A stretch of 45,548 nucleotides of DNA, from the NCBI GenBank assembly GCA_025456205.1, contig JALOLA010000027.1:1-45548 (forward strand), given 5' to 3'. Positions 6,818 through 14,816 of this stretch are shown here, piece by piece (within the stretch, counting starts at the first letter, position 1; every line of letters starts with the position of its first letter). This DNA comes from Acidobacteriota bacterium (GTDB taxonomy: Bacteria; Acidobacteriota; Aminicenantia; UBA2199). The translations under genes were made by a program, and so were the position numbers. The notes under the pieces are model-generated. The model worked only from the letters and a program-made list of their open reading frames with translations, made no database searches and was not told the DNA's origin.

Positions 6818-7855
6818 ATGAGCGCAAAAACTATCCATTCGCTGGTGCAGAGCTGGGAAACGGTCCGCTACGAGCTTCTGAACAGCCGGATCTCCGACCT
6901 CAACCTGCGACTCGCCGGCTCGCCTGTCGAGCCGTCTGTTCGCCGCCTCTACCGGGAGATGGAGGCCAAGGGCATGCGTTTCAAGCCCGACGTCTACCTG
7001 ACCGACGGCTGGGGCTGCCCCGACCGCTCCCCGGTCATCGGCATCCCCTTCTACCTGGCCGATGAGCGCCTGGCGCGCATCGAGGAAGAGCAGACGGGGG
7101 AGATCGAGGACGGCAAGCGCATCATGACCCTGTTGCGGCACGAGGCCGGACACGCCGTTAATTACGCCTATCGCCTGTGGCGCCGCCCGAGCTGGGAGGA
7201 GATGTTCGGCCGCTTCACCCGCCCTTACCGGGATGTTTTCCGCCCCGACCACCTGAGCCGCGAGTATGTCAAGCATATCTCCGTATACCCCTACGGCCGC
7301 ACCTATGCACAGAAGCATCCCGATGAGGATTTCGCCGAAACCTTCGCCGTCTGGCTGACGCCCCGTTCCGGCTGGCGCACCCGCTACCGCACCTGGCCGG
7401 TGATGCGCAAGCTGCTCTATGTCAACGGGCTGATGAAGGAGATCCGCCGCCGCGCCACCGAGCATCCGCGGGTGCGGCACCTGCGGCCGGTGAAGAGCAT
7501 GACCCTGCTGCTGGCCGACCATTACGGCAAGAAGGCGGAGCGCTACCGCCGGGCCGCCCGCGGCTATGTCGACGACAGGCTGCGCGAGGTTTTTCCCCCG
7601 GCCCGCGGCGAATCGCTTCGTCCCGCCTCGGCTCTGTTCCGCAAGCTGCATTCACGACTGCTCGAGCGCGTGGTCCTGTGGTCGGAACTGAGCGAGAGGG
7701 AAGCCGCGGCCATTCTGCGCAAGCTGGAGATCCGCGCTGACGCCATGAAACTCACTTACCGCCCCGGGCAGGAAGGGGAGCGCATCATGGATGTCGTTTC
7801 GCTGGCCGTTGCCCTGGCGCTGGATTACGCCTATACCGGCCGCCTGACCGGCTGA
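6818..7855 (+). CDS. Putative zinc-binding metallopeptidase
   Basis: A 345-residue cytoplasmic protein of the family annotated as putative zinc-binding metallopeptidase. Seen: the zincin motif HEAGH in LLRHEAGHAVNYAYRLW, and about 70 residues later DEDFAETFAVWL, whose glutamate would be the third metal ligand. Also family-like are PVIGIPFYLADERL before the motif and the long helical C-terminal half. No signal peptide. I start at the ATG at 6818 (MSAKTIHSLV), which has GAGGG 5 nt upstream; the frame upstream overlaps the promoter. Its last 25 bp overlap the 3' end of the ATP-grasp gene on the other strand. Its substrate is unknown. Confidence 0.8.
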   Translation: MSAKTIHSLVQSWETVRYELLNSRISDLNLRLAGSPVEPSVRRLYREMEAKGMRFKPDVYLTDGWGCPDRSPVIGIPFYLADERLARIEEEQTGEIEDGKRIMTLLRHEAGHAVNYAYRLWRRPSWEEMFGRFTRPYRDVFRPDHLSREYVKHISVYPYGRTYAQKHPDEDFAETFAVWLTPRSGWRTRYRTWPVMRKLLYVNGLMKEIRRRATEHPRVRHLRPVKSMTLLLADHYGKKAERYRRAARGYVDDRLREVFPPARGESLRPASALFRKLHSRLLERVVLWSELSEREAAAILRKLEIRADAMKLTYRPGQEGERIMDVVSLAVALALDYAYTGRLTG

Positions 7856-8922
7856 CGCCGCGCCGTCGCCGGCTTCGGGGTGGTGAAGATCGGCAGGTGG
7901 ATGTCGTAGGGCGGGCCATCGAACGCCGCCTTGATCACGGCCTGCAGCAGCTCGGGATAGCTGATCCCCGCCCGCTCCGCCGAGCGGGCCAGCCCGATGC
8001 CCTTGTCCAGGCAGGGATTGCAGTTGACCTCGAGCACGCGCGGCAGCCCCTCCTCGTCGATGCGGATGTCCACGCGGCCGTAGCCCCAGCCGCCGACGGT
8101 GCGGAAGGCCTTGACCGCCGTGTCGCCGATGAGCGCCGCCAGCCGGGGCTCGACCCGGGCCGGGCAGATGACCCGCGTGCGCTTGAACTCGACCGAGGTC
8201 TCCACCCACTTGGCGGCGTAGGACATGACCGGCGGGATCCCCGACGGCAGCTTCGAGTAATCCACTTCGGCCAGCGGCAGCACGCGCAGCTTGCGGCCGC
8301 CCAAAATGCCGACGTTGAACTCGCGTCCCGGCAAAAAGCACTGGACAAGGGCGGGCTGCTTGAAGGAATGGATGACCTCGCGCACCTTCTCGCGCAGGGC
8401 CTTTTTCGTCGCCACCACCGAATCGCGGGCGATGCCGATGCCGGCGTGCTCCTGGCCCGGGTGCACGATCAGCGGGAAGTGCCACTTGTGGCGGTCGATC
8501 TCAGCGACGCGCTCCACGAGGGTCGTGTCGCTGGGAATGGGAATGCCGGCGCCACGCAGCAGGCTCAGGGCCATGTACTTGTCGCGGCTCAATCCCAGCC
8601 CCAGCGCCGGCGAGCCGGTGATGGGATAGCCGAGCATGCGGATGAAGGCGGCAAAGCGCATCTCGTACAGCGCGCCATGGACGACATCGTCATACTGGTT
8701 GAAGATGACGTGGGGCCGCAGCCGCTTGAGCCTGCGCTGCAGGGAGGAGAGGTCGTCGGCCAGGTGGATGATGACCACGTCGTGGCCCAGGCCGCGCAGC
8801 GTCCGCGCCATGCGGCGGATCATCAGGCGCAGGTGATGGCCGGAGCTGCTGTCACCGGCCACGGCCTCGTGCGAGGCTTCCTCATAGGAATTGTAGACAA
8901 CCGCCACTCTGAGTTTTTTCAT
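7831..8922 (-). CDS. ATP-grasp ligase, D-Ala-D-Ala ligase-like
   Basis: A 363-residue ATP-grasp enzyme. The N-terminal domain begins LRVAVVYNS and has VIFNQYDD; the central part GYPITGSPALGLGLSRDKY and FPLIVHPGQEHAGIGI is the ATP-grasp lid and loop, and GYGRVDIRIDEEG with LEVNCNPCLDKGIG gives the Mg-binding acidic and Asn residues. The family joins an amino or carboxylate group by way of an acyl phosphate. It is more distant than a housekeeping Ddl and lacks the usual peptidoglycan neighbours, so a peptide or amino-acid ligase is likelier. It converges on the metallopeptidase gene with a 25-bp overlap. A Shine-Dalgarno sequence (AAGGGGAAGG) supports the start. Confidence 0.82.
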   Translation of the reverse strand: MKKLRVAVVYNSYEEASHEAVAGDSSSGHHLRLMIRRMARTLRGLGHDVVIIHLADDLSSLQRRLKRLRPHVIFNQYDDVVHGALYEMRFAAFIRMLGYPITGSPALGLGLSRDKYMALSLLRGAGIPIPSDTTLVERVAEIDRHKWHFPLIVHPGQEHAGIGIARDSVVATKKALREKVREVIHSFKQPALVQCFLPGREFNVGILGGRKLRVLPLAEVDYSKLPSGIPPVMSYAAKWVETSVEFKRTRVICPARVEPRLAALIGDTAVKAFRTVGGWGYGRVDIRIDEEGLPRVLEVNCNPCLDKGIGLARSAERAGISYPELLQAVIKAAFDGPPYDIHLPIFTTPKPATARRQPVRRPV

Positions 8923-8951
8923 GCGACCTTCCCCTTGTCCATGGTCTTACT

Positions 8952-8980
8952 ATAGTAAAACAAAATCCTTCCCTCTTCAA
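8952..8980 (-). promoter_or_regulatory. Promoter of the ATP-grasp gene
   Basis: TTGAAG (8980-8975), 17 bp, TACTAT (8957-8952) on the minus strand. The -10 box sits in a perfect palindrome TTACTATAGTAA (8948-8959). Confidence 0.6.
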
Positions 8981-8996
8981 GTTTCCCCGGCGCCGT

Positions 8997-9025
8997 TTGT
9001 CAGGGCCGATGAAATGGTGTAGCCT
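8997..9025 (+). promoter_or_regulatory. Possible promoter of the cytochrome gene
   Basis: TTGTCA (8997-9002), 17 bp, TAGCCT (9020-9025). The -35 box is good, the -10 box weak. It gives a leader of about 30 nt to the ATG at 9063. Confidence 0.35.
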
Positions 9026-9062
9026 CTGCCTGTACGCGAACCATGCGTCGGGAGAAAAAAGC

Positions 9063-10199
9063 ATGAACAGAAAAACCGCGATCGTCGCCTGTGCCTGCCT
9101 GGCCCTGGGGACATGGCTCCTCTTCGCCGCCTACCACCACCAGGGCGAGCGTGACAGCGTTCATTTCCTGAAGGCCTATCCGGACAAGGCGGGTGGCAAG
9201 CTGGACCAATGCGCCTTGTGCCACAGCGGCGGCAGCCTGGAGAAGAACGGTTCAACGGTCGTGCTGGGCAGCTGCCAATGGTGCCATTCCAGGTATGGCT
9301 ATGACCGCAAGGGCCCGCTGGCCGAGACCTTGAACGCCTACGGGCGCGACTTCCTCAAGGCCGGCCGCGACGGCGCCGCCATCGCCGCCATCGCCGGGAT
9401 CGATTCCGACGGCGACGGTTTCAGCAACCTGGAGGAGATCGCCGCCGACCGCTTTCCGGGAAATGCCGCTGACGACCCGAAAAAGGTCGCCGCCCCCATG
9501 CGCGTTTATACGCGGTCGCAGCTGGAGGCCCTGCCGCAGCACACGCAGTTCCTGCTGCAGAACGCGGCCAAGAGCGAGGACGGTTACGCGGAATTCTCGG
9601 GCGTGACCATGGAGGCCCTGCTGCGCGACGCCGGCATCCTCGACTCGGCGACCGGCATCACCGCGTTCTCCCCCGATGGCTGGTCGCAGTACCACCCGCT
9701 GCGGCCGCATGACGACCCGGCCATGTACCACGTTTTCGGCGCGTACCCGGCGGCGAAGTTCCATCACCTGGCTGCGGCGGCAACGTTCTGCGATTACGGC
9801 GCCCCATCCTGCCGCGGCCGCAGGCACGGCGAGGACATCCATGTCGCTGGCGGCCTGCGCCTGCTGCTGGCGCTGAAGCGGGAAGGCGTCCCGCTGGCGG
9901 CCGCGGTCCTCAACAAGGACAACAGGCTGGATGGGGAGGGCCCCTACCGGGTGATCGTGCCGCAGAAGGTACCATCCCCTCCCGACCGCTCCAGCAAGAG
10001 CAGCGAGCAGGTCGAGCCGTGGCCGTACCAGGCCCGCTGGGACCACAACGCCGGCTCGTCGACGCGGTCGGTCACGCTGATCAGGGTGGAGCCTCTGCCC
10101 GCCGGCACGACCGACATCGACCGCTCCGAAGCCGGCTGGAAGTTGATCGACGAAGGCAAGATCGTCATCTATGGCGCCATCCGGGAAGGGAAAAAATGA
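9063..10199 (+). CDS. Di-heme cytochrome c with a molybdopterin-binding-like C-terminal region
   Basis: A 378-residue exported protein. An N-terminal hydrophobic segment (about residues 5-22) acts as signal or anchor. Two CxxCH heme sites follow, CALCH and CQWCH, with a calcium-type repeat DSDGDGFSNLEE after them. The second half (VTMEALLRDAGI, then GEGPYRVIVPQK and a C-terminal ITLIRVEP-like strand pattern) resembles the small oxidoreductase molybdopterin-binding domain or a structural relative, but I see no clear cofactor-binding cysteine. GGGAG precedes the ATG at 9063. It would carry electrons outside the membrane. Proximity to the Moco operon may be accidental. Confidence 0.7.
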   Translation: MNRKTAIVACACLALGTWLLFAAYHHQGERDSVHFLKAYPDKAGGKLDQCALCHSGGSLEKNGSTVVLGSCQWCHSRYGYDRKGPLAETLNAYGRDFLKAGRDGAAIAAIAGIDSDGDGFSNLEEIAADRFPGNAADDPKKVAAPMRVYTRSQLEALPQHTQFLLQNAAKSEDGYAEFSGVTMEALLRDAGILDSATGITAFSPDGWSQYHPLRPHDDPAMYHVFGAYPAAKFHHLAAAATFCDYGAPSCRGRRHGEDIHVAGGLRLLLALKREGVPLAAAVLNKDNRLDGEGPYRVIVPQKVPSPPDRSSKSSEQVEPWPYQARWDHNAGSSTRSVTLIRVEPLPAGTTDIDRSEAGWKLIDEGKIVIYGAIREGKK

Positions 10200-10263
10200 T
10201 CCCGCTGCGCCGCGGCCGCTGCGAGCGGACCTGCGGCTGGGAAGCGGCAGCTGGGGGGCCGCC

Positions 10264-11406
10264 CTACTCGTAGCGCAGCGCTTCGATCGGGTTGAGCGCC
10301 GCGGCCTTGCGCGCCGGGTAGTAGCCGAAGAAAACGCCGACCGCGCCGGCGAAACCGAACGAGAGCAGCACATTGGCCGGGACGATGACCGTGTTCCAGT
10401 CGGTGGCCATGTTGACGACCCAGGTGGCCAAAAAGCCGAGCAGCACTCCGATCAGTCCTCCGGAGAGGCTGAGGACGATGGCCTCGATGAGGAACTGCAC
10501 CAGGATGTCGCGGCTGCGGGCGCCGATGGCCATGCGGATGCCGATCTCATGGGTGCGCTCGGTGACCGAGACCAGCATGATGTTCTCCTGGGCGGTGGCG
10601 GCGATGTCGGTCTGGTTGCGCACCGTGAAGTCGTCATCCGCGCCTTCCGCGATCTTGTGCGCATCGCGCATGATGGAAGTGATCTCGGCCTGGGCTTGCG
10701 ACATTTGCTCGAGAGAGACGACGCGCACCAGGATCTGGTTGACGTGCACGCGGCCGCTCATGCGGTAGAGGACCGTGGTATAGGGAGCGATGAGCAGGTC
10801 GTCCTGGTCCTGGCCGAAGGCGCCCTGGCCTTTTTCCTCAAGGACGCCGATGATGCGGAAAGGGATCTTGCCCACGCGCAGCTGCTGCCCGACCGGGTCC
10901 TCGCCGGCGAACAGATTCTTGACGATGGTCTGGCCGATGATGCAGACCTTGTTCTGGGCGCGGATGTCGGCGGCGGAGAAGAACTCGCCCGAGCTCAGCG
11001 GCCAGTCGCGGATCTCAAGGTACTGCTCGGAAACGCCCCAGACGCTCGAGTTCCAGTTGCCGCTGCCGCCGATCAGCTGGGCGCCGGAGCGCACCATCGG
11101 CGAAACGGCCTGGATCAGGGTCGCGTTCTTTTTCAGGCGCTCGACGTCGTCCAGTGTCAGCCGCACGCCCGAGTCCGGCCCCATGCGCACCCCGCGCGAC
11201 TGCATGGAGCCGGGGAAGATGGTGATCAGGTTGGTGCCCATGCTGGCGATCTGGTCCTGGATGCGCTTTTCGGCGCCCTTGCCGATGGCCACCATGACGA
11301 TCACGGCGGCGACGCCGATGATGATGCCCAGCATGGTGAGCAGCGTGCGCATCTTGTTCTTGATGATCGACTTGAATGCCACCTTGATCAGATTCTTCCA
11401 TTTCAT
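10264..11406 (-). CDS. MacB-like ABC transporter permease, apparently lacking one membrane helix
   Basis: A 380-residue permease of the MacB/FtsX family. Residues 1-40 hold the cytoplasmic start and first membrane helix (MRTLLTMLGIIIGVAAVIV); a periplasmic MacB core domain follows to about 270. In relatives a helix ending in GGIGIMN comes directly before NIMLVSVTERT. Here the sequence goes from QTDIAATAQ (residue 273) to ENIMLVSVTERTHEIG with about 25 residues missing, without a change of frame. Two C-terminal helices and the ending NPIEALRYE are intact. With three helices the topology would be disturbed. It overlaps the ATPase gene by 4 bp. The family call is secure; activity is doubtful. 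Confidence 0.85.
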   Translation of the reverse strand: MKWKNLIKVAFKSIIKNKMRTLLTMLGIIIGVAAVIVMVAIGKGAEKRIQDQIASMGTNLITIFPGSMQSRGVRMGPDSGVRLTLDDVERLKKNATLIQAVSPMVRSGAQLIGGSGNWNSSVWGVSEQYLEIRDWPLSSGEFFSAADIRAQNKVCIIGQTIVKNLFAGEDPVGQQLRVGKIPFRIIGVLEEKGQGAFGQDQDDLLIAPYTTVLYRMSGRVHVNQILVRVVSLEQMSQAQAEITSIMRDAHKIAEGADDDFTVRNQTDIAATAQENIMLVSVTERTHEIGIRMAIGARSRDILVQFLIEAIVLSLSGGLIGVLLGFLATWVVNMATDWNTVIVPANVLLSFGFAGAVGVFFGYYPARKAAALNPIEALRYE

Positions 11407-12170
11407 TGGCGTTCTCCCAGGCCGGAGGCCTGCCAGCGCCCGCTCACGAGGTCCTGGGCGGCATCACGGGGCCGGGCCACGACCTCGTCGCGGATGATCC
11501 GCCCGTCGCGGAACTCGATGATGCGCTTGCAATAGTCGGCGATGTCGTGCTCGTGAGTGACCAGGATGACAGTGATGCCCTGGCGGTTCAGTTCCTGCAA
11601 GGTGGCCATGATCTCGATGCTGGTGCGCGTGTCCAGGTTGCCGGTGGGCTCGTCGGCCAGTATGATGGCCGGCTGGTTGACCAGGGCGCGGGCGATGGCC
11701 ACCCGCTGCTGCTGGCCGCCGGAGAGCTGGTTGGGGAAGTGGTGGGTGCGGTCGGCCAGGCCCACGCGCTCCAGCGCCTGCCGGGTGAGCTGCTCCACGT
11801 TGCTCGAGTCTTGCAGCCGGGAATACAGCAGGGGCAGCTCGACGTTCTCGAAAGCGGTGGTGCGGGCCAGGAGGTTGAAGCCCTGGAAGACGAAGCCGAT
11901 CTTGCGGTTGCGGATATCGGCCAGCTGGTCGCGGTCCAGGCCATTGACGTGGATGCCGTCCAGGAAATACTCGCCGCCGCTGGGGTAGTCAAGGCAGCCG
12001 AGGATGTTCAGCAGGGTCGACTTGCCCGATCCCGAGGCGCCCATGATGGCCACGAGCTCGCCCGGGTCGATGCGCAGGTCGATGCCCTTCAGGGCCTCGA
12101 CCTGGACCTCGCCGCTGTCGTAGGTTTTCCTGATCTGATCGGTGCGGATGACGGCTCTGTCGTCGCTCAT
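11403..12170 (-). CDS. ABC transporter ATP-binding protein, MacB/LolD type
   Basis: A 255-residue ATPase subunit. Seen: Walker [10 protein letters not shown] (about residues 40-48), Q-loop FQGFNLL, the signature [15 protein letters not shown], Walker [13 protein letters not shown] and the switch His in VTHEHD. It would power the MacB-like permease encoded just downstream (4-bp overlap) together with the MacA-like adaptor encoded upstream, an arrangement typical of tripartite efflux or lipoprotein/peptide export. A short charged tail follows the core and is not conserved in the family as far as I can tell. Confidence 0.93.
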   Translation of the reverse strand: MSDDRAVIRTDQIRKTYDSGEVQVEALKGIDLRIDPGELVAIMGASGSGKSTLLNILGCLDYPSGGEYFLDGIHVNGLDRDQLADIRNRKIGFVFQGFNLLARTTAFENVELPLLYSRLQDSSNVEQLTRQALERVGLADRTHHFPNQLSGGQQQRVAIARALVNQPAIILADEPTGNLDTRTSIEIMATLQELNRQGITVILVTHEHDIADYCKRIIEFRDGRIIRDEVVARPRDAAQDLVSGRWQASGLGERQ

Positions 12171-12189
12171 GCTGCTGCCCCGGTGCGGA

Positions 12190-13437
12190 TCACAGGATCC
12201 TCATGCGCGGGCCCATGGCGGCCTGCTCTGCGGGTGAAAGGGCGACGGTCTTGATGACCTCCATTCCCTCCTTGAGCTCGTCGGAGCGGATCTCGGTCAT
12301 CTGGCCGTCGGTGATGCCGGTCTTGACCCGGGCGGCTTTGATCCTGCCGGAGGCGTCGAGATACCAGACCAGGGCCGCGTCCCTGGGCCGGCCGCCATTG
12401 CCGTTGCCGCCGGCGCCGGTGCCGGGAAGGGTAGAACCGACGGGCATGCGCCGGCCGGCGCCGCCCTGGGCGCCGGCGCGGGCGGCGAACTGCTTCATGA
12501 GCTCATCGCGCATCGCCTGATTGGGCTTCACGCGCAGGGCGGCGTTGGCCACGCGCAGCACGTTGCGGGCCTGGCCGACGAGGAAGTCGATGGTGGCGGT
12601 CATGCCGGGCAGGAGCAGCCCGTCCTTGTTGGCCACGTTGACGACGACGGTGTAGTTGACCACGTTGTTCACCGTGGTCGGCTCCAGGCGGATCTGGCTG
12701 ACCTGGCCGCTGAAATTGCGGCTGGGCTGGGCCTGGACGGTGAAGCGCACATCCTGCCCTTCCTTGATCTCGCCGATGTCGCTTTCGTCGACGTTGGCCA
12801 GGATCTGCATCTTCTCCAGGTCGTTGGCGATGAGGAACAGGGTGGGGGAGGAGAGGCTGGCGGCGACAGTCTGGCCGACATCGATGTTGCGCGAGATGAC
12901 GATGCCGTCGATGGGGGCGTGGATGGAGGCGTAGCTGAGATTGATCCGCGTCCGCTCAAGGACGGACTGTGCGGATTTCAGGTTGGCTTGCGCCAGTTCG
13001 TAGTTCACCTGGGCCTGCTCCAGGTCGTTCTTGGTCTTGATGCTCTCGTTGAACAGGTACAGCATGCGGTCCAGGTCCTGCCGGCTCTGTTTCAGCTGGG
13101 CCCGAGCCTTGGCGAAGGAGGAATCGGCCTCGGAAACCGCCATCTGCAGGGAAGAGGTGTCGAGCATGGCCAGCAGCTCGCCTTTTTTCACCGTCTGGTT
13201 GAAGTCGGTGTAGATCTTGGCGATGCGCCCGGATACCTGCGTTCCCACCTGGACCGTGGTCACCGCGCTCAGCGTGCCGGTGGAGGAGACCACGGCTTCC
13301 AGGTCGCCGCGGTCGATCTTGGTCATGGTGTACGTCCCCTGGGCCTCGCCGCCCTTGCGGGTAAGGAACCAGGCCAGGGCCGCGATCAGCAGCACCGCCG
13401 CTATGCCGATGATCATTCTTTTTTTACTGCTCTTCAT
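12190..13437 (-). CDS. MacA-like periplasmic adaptor subunit (HlyD/RND-type)
   Basis: A 415-residue membrane-fusion protein that links an inner-membrane ABC transporter to an outer-membrane channel. Seen: an N-terminal anchor helix (about 8-23), the first half of the lipoyl domain (VQVGTQVSGRIAKIY), a long coiled-coil hairpin (about 105-165), the second lipoyl half (YASIHAPIDGIVISRNIDVGQTV) and beta-barrel segments. An unusual Gly/Arg/Pro-rich insert (AGAQGGAGRRM to GNGNGG) interrupts the C-terminal part. It is first in an operon with the ATPase and permease. The ATG at 13437 is chosen; an in-frame GTG at 13443 is spaced better from AGGAGG and may be the true start. Confidence 0.9.
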   Translation of the reverse strand: MKSSKKRMIIGIAAVLLIAALAWFLTRKGGEAQGTYTMTKIDRGDLEAVVSSTGTLSAVTTVQVGTQVSGRIAKIYTDFNQTVKKGELLAMLDTSSLQMAVSEADSSFAKARAQLKQSRQDLDRMLYLFNESIKTKNDLEQAQVNYELAQANLKSAQSVLERTRINLSYASIHAPIDGIVISRNIDVGQTVAASLSSPTLFLIANDLEKMQILANVDESDIGEIKEGQDVRFTVQAQPSRNFSGQVSQIRLEPTTVNNVVNYTVVVNVANKDGLLLPGMTATIDFLVGQARNVLRVANAALRVKPNQAMRDELMKQFAARAGAQGGAGRRMPVGSTLPGTGAGGNGNGGRPRDAALVWYLDASGRIKAARVKTGITDGQMTEIRSDELKEGMEVIKTVALSPAEQAAMGPRMRIL

Positions 13438-13474
13438 GCTCACGGTTTCCTCCTGGATGCTTGGTGCGAATTCG

Positions 13475-13524
13475 ATTTTCCGGCAGGTCGCTACGTACGT
13501 TCTTACGTCCCGAGGCCGGAAAAT
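13475..13524. promoter_or_regulatory. Perfect 10-bp dyad between divergent genes
   Basis: ATTTTCCGGC (13475-13484) and GCCGGAAAAT (13515-13524) are exact reverse complements 30 bp apart. Between and after them TACGT words recur (TACGTACGT, TTACGT, TGTACGTT). The dyad lies between the MacA-like and acyltransferase genes, which diverge. It could be an operator or a stem-loop; there is no clear -10/-35 pair for either gene. Confidence 0.4.
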
Positions 13525-13620
13525 GTTTTGTACGTTCGGCCAACAAAGCAAACGTGCTTTTCTTGCACATGCCGGGTTGATTTTTTTACGGGTTGCGGGT
13601 ACCATCAGCCGGGAGACACC

Positions 13621-14748
13621 ATGAAATGGCTGGATTGGAAAAGCGAGTCCGCCGGCGTGATACGGCGCGTGGAGGCCGTGGACCTGTTCCGCTTCCTCGT
13701 CCTGTTCTTCATGATCCAGGGCCACCTGTTCCGCGCCTACCTGTTGCCGGTGATCCGTCAGCAGCAGTGGTACAAGCTGCACGAGGTTTTCCACGGCTTC
13801 GTGGCCCCCGGCTTCCTGTTCGTCGCCGGCTTTGCCGCCTTCCTCTCCTTCCATAACAAGCGCCAGAACTACATCCACCTGGACCGCGCCTTTTTCAAGC
13901 GCCTGCGCCGCATCCTCTTCGTCATTGCCCTCGGCTACTGGATCCACCTGCCGTTCCTCTCGCTGCGCAAGACGCTGCAGTTCGTCGGCATGGGCAAGGC
14001 CGGTGAGTTTTTAAAGGTCGACATCCTGCAGTGCATCGGCACCGGCCTGCTGCTGTTCACTCTGCTGGCCATTCTGTTGAAAAGCGAGAAGACCGTCGCC
14101 CTGGTGTCGGCGCTGGCCGGTGCGCTCTTCTTCCTCCTGCCGAACGCGGTGAAGGGCATCCGCCTCCATCCGCTGTTCGACCCCTATTTCAACTATGAGG
14201 TGTCCACTTTCCCGCTCTTCCCCTGGCTGGGGTTCCTGTGCGCCGGCATCGTGGCCGCCTTCCTCTACTCCCGCTTGAGAAAGGAGGTCTTTTTCCGGCT
14301 GCTGCTGGCGCTGGGCGTCCTTTTCTTCCCCTGGTTCTTCTTCCAGTCCAGCAAGTTCTATTTCAAGGCCGAGCTCACCCTCAGCGGCAACCTGAACAAG
14401 GCCGGCGGAATTTTCCTGCTGCTCTGCCTGAGCGACTGGCTGCTGCGCCGGCATGGCGGCCGTTTCCTGGACATCCTGCGCAAAGCGGGGACCGAGTCGC
14501 TTTTCGTCTACGTGCTTCACCTGTTCATCATCTTCAACTCCGTGTTCCGCCCGGGCTTGAAGTCCATGTTCGCGAACTCCCTGGACGTGGCCCAGGCGGC
14601 GCTGCTTTTTCTTGTCGTGCAGCTCGTGGTCTTCGCCCTGGCCATGCTGTACAACTTCGTCAAGGAGGAGCACCCGCGGCTGTGGCGCTGGGGATTCAAC
14701 GCGTTCTGGGTGGGGTTCTTGCTGATGTTCGCCCTGCGCCCGCATTGA
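13621..14748 (+). CDS. Membrane acyltransferase-like protein (DUF1624/heparan N-acetyltransferase type)
   Basis: A 375-residue integral membrane protein with roughly ten hydrophobic segments. The N-terminal block RVEAVDLFRFLVLFFMIQGH matches the first-helix motif of the DUF1624/OpgC-like membrane acyltransferases, in which the conserved His (here in QGH) is thought to take part in acyl transfer across the membrane. GGGAGA precedes the ATG at 13621; the open frame continues upstream across the MacA-like gene on the other strand, but that part is not coding. The acceptor is probably a sugar or envelope polymer, by analogy only. No sugar-modifying genes are adjacent. Confidence 0.72.
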   Translation: MKWLDWKSESAGVIRRVEAVDLFRFLVLFFMIQGHLFRAYLLPVIRQQQWYKLHEVFHGFVAPGFLFVAGFAAFLSFHNKRQNYIHLDRAFFKRLRRILFVIALGYWIHLPFLSLRKTLQFVGMGKAGEFLKVDILQCIGTGLLLFTLLAILLKSEKTVALVSALAGALFFLLPNAVKGIRLHPLFDPYFNYEVSTFPLFPWLGFLCAGIVAAFLYSRLRKEVFFRLLLALGVLFFPWFFFQSSKFYFKAELTLSGNLNKAGGIFLLLCLSDWLLRRHGGRFLDILRKAGTESLFVYVLHLFIIFNSVFRPGLKSMFANSLDVAQAALLFLVVQLVVFALAMLYNFVKEEHPRLWRWGFNAFWVGFLLMFALRPH

Positions 14749-14751
14749 GGC

Positions 14752-14771
14752 CGCGGGGACGGCCGCTTTTA
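14752..14771 (+). terminator. Weak terminator-like hairpin
   Basis: GGCCG and CGGCC flank a 6-nt loop right after the acyltransferase stop codon, followed by GCTTTTAT. The stem is only 5 bp, so the call is tentative. Confidence 0.35.
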
Positions 14772-14789
14772 TCTACGGTTTTTTGGTGA

Positions 14790-14795
14790 TATAAT
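14790..14795 (+). promoter_or_regulatory. -10 box of the TPR/sulfatase operon
   Basis: TATAAT 21 nt before the ATG at 14817, followed by AGGAGG (14806-14811). The -35 region (TTTTAT at 14767-14772) is poor. Confidence 0.5.
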
Positions 14796-14816
14796 CGTCC
14801 TTTCCAGGAGGTTGCG

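Noticed and set aside
12919-13620. Large open frame upstream of the acyltransferase on the plus strand
   Set aside because: It is the complement of the MacA-like gene; its translation has no family features and the true start has its own ribosome binding site.
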